64,000 nucleotides of DNA from assembly GCA_032622095.1 (NCBI GenBank), contig CP136066.1:112983319-113047318 (forward strand), in the 5' to 3' direction. Shown here one piece after another: positions 58,224 through 64,000 of the stretch. Numbering within the stretch: position 1 is the first letter of the stretch; each line of letters begins with the position of its first letter. The DNA comes from Siphonodentalium dalli. Taxonomy: Eukaryota > Mollusca > Scaphopoda > Gadilida > Siphonodentaliidae. The position numbers were made by a program, and so were the translations under genes. Under the pieces are notes generated by a model. That model made no database searches, had not been told where the DNA came from, and worked only from the letters and a program-made list of their open reading frames with translations.

Positions 58224-58463
58224 TCAATAGCGATGCGTTTGTTAAAGGCACGTGAGGCCTTAGTTCTCGAAAATATTCAGATTTGTTCCAATCACCGTAA
58301 ACAGAAAAACATTAAAACGCGTACAGTTTCGTTCATATATACCATGACCATCGCGTAAACAGCATGTTATCATAAAGATTTACTATATTTTACCTAAGCA
58401 AGAGCCTGATTGTGTTACAGAAGACAGCACAATGCTGCTGGCTAATCACACACAAATGGCATA
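58224..58463. other. No gene seen
   Basis: Short AT-rich stretch. Confidence 0.4.
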
Positions 58464-58527
58464 CACGCTCTTTATTCGTTCCATATCAGGAATTCACCAA
58501 CAAAGAACGCTCTTTATGTTTACCATC
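58464..58527. repeat. ACGCTCTTTAT repeat, third occurrence
   Basis: ACGCTCTTTATTCGTTCCAT, ATCAGGAATTCACCAACAAA, GAACGCTCTTTATG. Two direct copies of ACGCTCTTTAT flank CCATATCAGGAAT, as at 27876-27940. Confidence 0.6.
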
Positions 58528-59454
58528 ATAATATAAACAAACACAAGAAAAGTAACTTTTTATGCTTTTGTTTACATAACAATGGTCAAAGATATGACAA
58601 TAACATACTGTTTATGCGATATTTCTTATTTGTATACGAACAAAGTCTGTCTACATTTTGTTGTTCTTTCTGTTTGTGGCGGTTTTTGACGGGTGGAAAT
58701 ATTTTCACAGGATACCCACCGCCAAGGCCAACCGTACCTTTAAAGTGGCGCGCTTGTTTTAAATATATATATTTTTTAATTTATATTTGTATTGGTCTTT
58801 AACGTATCGATACGCCCCTGTGAGCTCAGCCAATTTCTCAAACTCAGACGAATCAGCTATATTGCGAGTTCCCAAAACATCACTGCTCTTATTCAAGGTC
58901 TTGTGATAAGTAACCGACACAGGTGTTTGTGCAAGATGTATTAAGAACGTCAGATTGAACTTTATGTTAACATTCAATCAGGAGAGAGATATTTACTGGC
59001 CCATTCATGATTGGCTTTAGATATTTCAATTGTCCAAGGCCCAGTTTCATGAAGAAATTACTTAAGATGGTTTTAATCTGAAACGTAAGGGGGATCTCAT
59101 GATATTGCTTTTGTGTTTCAAGAACGCATTTCATAAAACAATCTTTAGTCCATCTTAAGTTGAAAGTTCAGTTCCCGCGCATTTAGACTAGGTCGCGTGC
59201 ATTTGCTACAGCTATACGAGCAGAAACAATTGGTTCTGTGTATAATATATGCCTTGGTAAGATCGCGAGGAGGTAGTAATGTGTCTAGACACTATCAGGA
59301 GATTGTAATAAAAGGGAGGTAATCAATACTGGCTGGCGCATACAGTGTGAGCCCTAATTCGCGACTATGTTCAGTGTGCATGCTTCTAATGCCTATTATC
59401 AAACCGACCATTCGAAAACGCGCATTTGTGTTTCCAACCGCGCTTCTACGACGA
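58528..59454. other. No gene seen; weak inverted repeat
   Basis: At 59043-59165, TTTCATGAAG..TTACTTAAGATGG is followed by TTTCATAAAAC and CCATCTTAAGTT; the 11 bp ACTTAAGATGG is perfectly inverted. It may be a decayed foldback element. Confidence 0.45.
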
Positions 59455-59602
59455 TACAACCACGCATCTCCTAGTTTTATGATGCATGCAATCTGTACTA
59501 CGAAATCGACAGACATAGAGTGTTTACTTTATTTTTACAGAATGGAACGGTATGTATAGTAGGAGTTATATTCGCTCATTACCTCGACATTTGCCGGGTT
59601 GA
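59455..59602 (+). repeat. ~145 bp dispersed repeat, copy 1
   Basis: Shares ACAACC.CGCATCTCCTAGTT, GAACGGTATGTATAGTAG and CCTCGACATTTGCCGGGTTG with 63670-63806 in the same orientation. Both carry a T-rich stretch ending ACAG and then .TTGGAACGG|TATGT, so splice-like signals are present, but no exon is proven. Confidence 0.75.
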
Positions 59603-59849
59603 ATTCGATGCAATTCTGTATATTTCGTCAAAGCACTGGGGTAGAAATAGGCTGCAGAATCAGCCCGGGGTCCTCCCTTTGAAACAATTTTGTTCACAAA
59701 TGTATCGGAACTTAGCAACGCGATTGAGTATTTCCTCGTCTATTTTTTCGGATTCCTGTAGTCAAATCTTCCTGCAACCACCTTGCGTTGAAATGAATGG
59801 GAATAAAATAAAGTAACACCATTTAAGACTCATTTGAGTTTTTAAAAAA
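59603..59849. other. No gene seen
   Basis: Includes an AATAAAATAA stretch near 59803. No coding motif recognised. Confidence 0.4.
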
Positions 59850-59885
59850 CACGAGCTTTCGGCTATCTAGTAGCCTTTATCAAGT
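59850..59885 (-). ncRNA. Possible degenerate hammerhead-like fold at the Penelope-like 3' end
   Basis: The minus strand reads TTGATAAAGGCT-ACTAGAT-AGCCGAAAGC. GGCT/AGCC would form stem II between a TGAT.A core and GAAA. Penelope-like elements are known to carry hammerhead ribozymes. Here the canonical CTGATGA core has at least one mismatch (TTGATAA), and a stem III plus cleavage site are not convincing, so it is at best inactive. Confidence 0.25.
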
Positions 59886-59968
59886 ATGAAGTGAACAAAT
59901 AGTGAAAAGTCGTTGACGTTGAAAGTGTCCCTCACGATGACGTGAATAACAAGAGTGACGGAAAGCAT

Positions 59969-61608
59969 CTACGTCGCGGCTGCTCCCGAGTTCCGAATTT
60001 CCCGGAAATTATGCAGTACAGCGTAATGTGAGAGAAAACCATAGTCCCTGTTTAACCCTTTCCGGATGGTGTCCATGTAGGTTATTAATTTCAACTCTAC
60101 TGTTTTCCTTGCTCTCAGTCGTTTCAATCCTGCTCTGAGAACTCTGACCTCGAGGTCTTCCTCTGAATGGCGAGAAGAGTTAAAATGTTCTCCCACGGGC
60201 ACGAATATATTTTCTGATGTTATGTCATGCCGGTGTCCATTCATGCGGCCTCTGAGGGTTTGGCCCGTCTCTCTGATGTATATAAGCCCGGGACACTGTC
60301 TACACGTCAGAGCATAAACAACACCTTCAGAGCTGCACGAGAATAACCCACTCGGTGTGATAGATTTCCCTGTACTGTTGGTCAGAGTTCCATTTGTCAC
60401 AGAAGAGCATGTTGTACAATTCCATATTCCGCACGGGTATGTTATGCAAGTTCTGTGCTCTAACTAGACTCTTTCGGAGGTTCGGAGGTTGTCGATATGA
60501 CATTAAAGGTAATTCAGGGAAAATATCACGCAGTTTGTCATCATTTTGAAGCACACATTGTAGGTCCTTGGCGATAGTTTTTAGTTTTTGTAATTTTGGA
60601 TGAAATGTGACTACCAGTGGTATTTTTGATGGAGTATTCTGATGGTTGTCGTCGGAATTATACTGAAGTAGTTCCACCCTGTCCTTGACAACTGCTTTTT
60701 TTTATCTCTCTGTTTACAACTCTCTGCTTATATCCCAGGTTGACGAAGTTCTGCTGAAGATGCCCGATTTGTATGTCCCGCGTTTTCGAGTCACTGCATA
60801 TCCTATTATAACGTAGAGCTTGGCTGTATATGACGGACAATTTAGTGTGATCGGGGTGGAAACTGTTCGGGTTCAGGTAAGTAAATTTGTCAGTAGGTTT
60901 GCGATAGACTTTCGTGTTGATGTGGCCGTCTACAATGCTGACAGTAACATCCAAGAAGTTGACAGACTGTTGACAGAATGCTACATTTTGAGATTTATAT
61001 CAGGGTGTTGGTCATTAAATGTCGCGTGGAATTCCTTCAGTCTATCTTCGCCATGTTCCCAAGTGAAGAAAATATCATCTATGAACCTGTAGTAGTTCGA
61101 TGGCTTGAGGTCCGATGACTGAAGAAAAGTAGTTTCTAGATTGTCCATGAATATATTAGCGAATTGAGGAGCCATATGCGTACCCATGGCTGTTCCCTTA
61201 ATTTGAACGAAATTGTCGCCGTTATACTGGAAATTGTTGTGTGTAAGAACACACTCGGATAGTTTTAGAGTGACTTCCACTGGGAGAGAAGAGCCGATGG
61301 TTGTTCTTTCAATCGCACTTTTGATAGCAGCTAACCCGTTCCTGGTAGGAATATTTGAATATAATGCTTCTACGTCCATAGTTACAAGAATAGTCCCTTT
61401 CTCAACAGCATCGATACTTGCCAACTTGTTGAGAAAGTATGTTGTGTCTTTAAGATAGCTTCTAGTAGACTTAACAATCGGTTGAAGTTCCCTATCTTTT
61501 CTCAGTTAACGTTCCCAGACCAGATACAATCGGGCGCCCTGTGTTGTTTTCCTTGTGTATTTTTGGAAGTATATAGAAATATCCAGGTTTAGGTTGCGAT
61601 GGAATATC
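59969..61608 (-). pseudogene. Penelope-like retroelement: RT plus GIY-YIG endonuclease, decayed
   Basis: Minus-strand order: [11 protein letters not shown] and NTGRPIVSG (61584-61520); LQPIVKSTRSYLKDTTYFLN (61480); GTAMGTHMAPQFANIFMDN (61190); the catalytic YYRFIDDIFFTW (61090); a thumb-like region in three frames; KIPLVVTFHP (60640); then the endonuclease VVYALTCRQCPGLIYIRETG with RMNGHRHDI (60330-60230). The GIY-YIG motif reads V-Y...Y-I-R, the usual G after Y-I being Arg. C-terminal RKTVELKLI and NRDYGFLSHY follow. Frameshifts near 61505, 60975, 60690 and 60400 inactivate it. The RT and nicking nuclease would have driven target-primed insertion. Confidence 0.85.
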
Positions 61609-62740
61609 ATGCTGTATGCTATAGGGTTAAGTATTATTGGGGTGGGGTCAATGAATATTCAAGCTTTCGCCAATTTCCATAAAATTGGGTCGACTTGGGA
61701 ACTGGGTATATCGAGAAATATACGACAATGCTTCTTTGTGACCAACAACAACCATCTTTGTTGAATAATTACCGTCTAAATATAACTAAAGTAAATATCT
61801 TGTGTATATTTGTCCGAATTGATCTCTAAAGGATGACTACTTCGTTTCCGGAACAAGATGCACTCAAAATCTTGTCTCTCGAGCTGAAATGACACATTCG
61901 ACAAACCATATTATTCAAATCAACTGATATAAGAGTTTTTATATTTTATTGAATTTTGTAGCATTATATACTTCACAAGGAGCTGGTTGTCGCGTGCCGA
62001 TTGGGTCACATGCATGGTTGTAGACACGTGTTGTAAAGGACTCTGCTATCATTGAACAGATTTTCTCAGTCGAATTTATTTGCTTGAAATAATTTGCGTC
62101 TTAACGAATAACCTATATATGTCCATGTGTACTGGTACAGTTTCCTTTTGGATTAAGTATTATTGGGGTGGGGTAAATTTTTGTTCTGGGGACCTGTGGG
62201 GTTAAAGCAATTTCAGGACTTCAACAATACGAACGTGACAGTGAATAGTTGGTTATTACTAGCCAGTCTGGTGCTTTATGATGTCATTCGCATTCATCAG
62301 TTCCGAAATCGACTCAATTTATGGAAATTGGCGAAAGGATGGTGTATGGATAAATAAGGAGTTTGTTGTATGCTTATGGGTATAATAATTATAGATGTAC
62401 ATAGAACGGCTCTATGGTCATGATTTTTGAAGTGTATATGTATACATGTATAGCTGGATGGTCATTGGCGAGCGTGTTGGTATATGTGAAGTGTCATTGC
62501 GATCATAGGTGTATATGGTATGTATGTGGATCTTTGCTGTTGGTGTTTTTGTCATTAGGGGGTATATATGTAACAGGGAGTCGCTGTATGATCATGGATC
62601 GGATGTACGAGTATACAGCGAATGGCTGAATTGTCATGTGTGAAGTGTATATGCAAGTCTGGAGTATACAACTGGCCGTGTGGTATTGGTGTATCCATTC
62701 AATGCTGAGGTGTATTTGTATACATGTAGTGACTCTATGG
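61609..62740. other. No gene seen; short repeats near the Penelope-like 5' end
   Basis: TTAAGTATTATTGGGGTGGG plus GT occurs at 61627-61648 and again at 62153-62174. CTTTCGCCAATTTCCATAAA at 61665-61684 recurs inverted at 62318-62337. These may belong to the rearranged 5' end of the Penelope-like element. Confidence 0.5.
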
Positions 62741-63252
62741 GGCTAACCGATATGACTTTCGAAGAACTGACCTCCATTTCGGACACATCATATCAACGCT
62801 CATTCTTGCCCGCGACAACACGCCAGTGGAATCAATTATCCGATGAACTGAAAAATTTTGAAACTCTAGAAAACTTCAAATATAAATTGAATTCCAATCT
62901 GCGTTTAAGACAAAAGAACGTTCGCCATTATAGCTATACAAATGCCGCAAAGCCCAGATAATTCACACACAACTTCGACTAGGATGCAGTAACCTCAATG
63001 ATGATCTAAGTCGTAACCATTTAAACATATCTGATAAATGTGCATGTAGTGAAGTCGAGACTGCCAACCACTTTTTTACTTTATTGTCCCAGATACTCAA
63101 CAATACGAAATGAAATATTCTCAGTATTAGCCCAAAATTGGTGGATATCTGATATACCACTCGAGGGATCTACTTCATTCCCCAAAAGACTTAACAAGGC
63201 TATATTTGAGGCAACTCAAACATTTATACTAACTAGCAATCGATTTCGTTAG
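62741..63252 (+). pseudogene. LINE reverse transcriptase, C-terminal region
   Basis: LTDMTFEELTSISDTSYQRS, then SFLPATTRQWNQLSDELKNF and ENFKYKLN, a stop, then in another frame TQLRLGCSNLNDDLSRNHLN, CACSEVETANHFFT and finally FPKRLNKAIFEATQTF to a stop at 63252. W-N-x-L-x-x-x-L, L-R-x-G-C-S-x-L-N and C-x-C-x-x-x-E-x-x-x-H-F-F are typical C-terminal blocks of L2/CR1-type LINE proteins in molluscs and other invertebrates. 5'-truncated, with a stop at 62961 and a frameshift near 63090. Confidence 0.75.
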
Positions 63253-63669
63253 TCACCAATTGTATTTCTGACTCACAATAAGTAGCTGCTCGAATTTGAT
63301 AATCTTCAGAGACACAAATCATAAATGATATAGCTATAAATTATATATATGTGGTAACAAATTCAGTAACTCGATGCTGCACAAAAAAGCCATATAAAGG
63401 TACTGGCAAACTAGTGACTCCACTCTACACATAGTTTTAGTTTTTCCTATGTAAAACAATATCATATGCATCAGAGAAGTGATCATTGTAAATATATGTG
63501 TTAATTGCTCCCCCCCCCCCCTCTATTCTCGCCCAACTGTAATGCATCAGTTCATTAATCTTCTCATCATGCTCTGTATCTCTTCCTCTTACTAAATCGT
63601 GTCTTCCACTTCACACTGATCACTATATGTAATCTGTTCTTTTCTGAGGAGTTGCCTGTCTGGAGTTTT
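63253..63669. other. No gene seen
   Basis: AT-rich with a C-tract at about 63512-63521. Possibly the 3' UTR of the preceding LINE fragment; no tail repeat recognised. Confidence 0.4.
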
Positions 63670-63806
63670 ACAACCGCGCATCTCCTAGTTTTGTATTGCA
63701 ATCTGAACTACGAGGTCGACAGAAATAAAGTGTTTTAATTTGTTTTGACAGATTGGAACGGTATGTATAGTAGCAGTTATATACCTCGACATTTGCCGGG
63801 TTGGTT
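63670..63806 (+). repeat. ~145 bp dispersed repeat, copy 2
   Basis: Direct-orientation counterpart of 59455-59602, about 85 percent alike by eye, with small deletions. Confidence 0.75.
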
Positions 63807-64000
63807 TAAACAATATTTATTTCTATCCAAAAAGATATAATTATAAAACATGACACATGTATGAATATAAGACTAGAAAGGGGGGGGGATTTGACAACAA
63901 GCATCAGATGCTTATATAGAGCACTGCATCGATGTCCAGACAAATGAGACTCGTATTACACATCTGCCAACATTTACGTTATATATATGAATATATTTAA
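63807..64000. other. No gene seen
   Basis: AT-rich end of the window with a G-tract near 63881. Confidence 0.4.

Noticed and set aside
59455-63806. LTR pair of a retrovirus-like element
   Set aside because: The two 145 bp direct repeats lack TG...CA ends, have no primer-binding site or polypurine tract and enclose a Penelope-like relic and a LINE fragment in opposite orientations.

Overview
This is a eukaryotic, AT-rich, intron-poor stretch of animal genome. It is dominated by transposable elements and by decayed copies of multicopy genes. The mix of elements suggests a mollusc, most likely a bivalve: Penelope-like and CR1/L2-type retroelements, Helitron2/Helentron-like elements with internal arrays, short MITEs, and TatD-like (TATDN2-type) nuclease relatives. 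That is inference; no single sequence here proves the species. I found no convincingly intact long host gene, no rRNA or tRNA I could support, no CRISPR array and no prokaryotic features.

Layout. 0-8.2 kb: a hAT-like MITE with a target-site duplication, a small hairpin element, a nested double palindrome, 3' pieces of two non-LTR retrotransposons, a long imperfect inverted repeat and a fragment of a Penelope-like element. 8.2-23.1 kb: three head-to-tail copies of a ~3.87 kb unit. Each unit carries a MITE and a gag-like CCHC zinc-knuckle remnant. The third copy is split by a 3.38 kb Helentron-like insertion that contains an array of four ~130 bp hairpins; the two uninterrupted copies preserve the empty site. 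23.1-30.7 kb: tandem satellites, two MITEs in opposite orientation, a palindromic MITE with a clear target duplication, and an internally deleted Tc1-like element with ~240 bp inverted repeats.

30.7-38 kb, minus strand: decayed C2H2 zinc fingers, an unidentified coding remnant with a zinc finger, a second Tc1-like element of the same family, and a decayed P-element/THAP9-like transposase with an N-terminal C2HC finger. 38-46 kb, minus strand: two TatD-like nuclease pseudogenes. One lies next to a decayed PHD finger. The other is cut in two by a 2.5 kb LINE on the opposite strand. 46-51 kb: a tandem repeat, a remnant of a Tpt1/KptA-like RNA 2'-phosphotransferase and an unidentified coding remnant. 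51-64 kb: a diverged copy of the gag-bearing repeat, a second Helentron-like element with different internal arrays (one rich in nuclear-receptor half-sites), a decayed Penelope-like element with RT and GIY-YIG domains, and a LINE C-terminus.

Nothing here works together as an operon or defence system. The informative relations are insertions into older sequence: Helentron into a tandem duplication, LINE into a TatD gene, and Tc1-like elements at TA sites beside zinc-finger and transposase remnants. In several places the longest open frame is the wrong frame and the real protein homology runs through a shorter, broken one.
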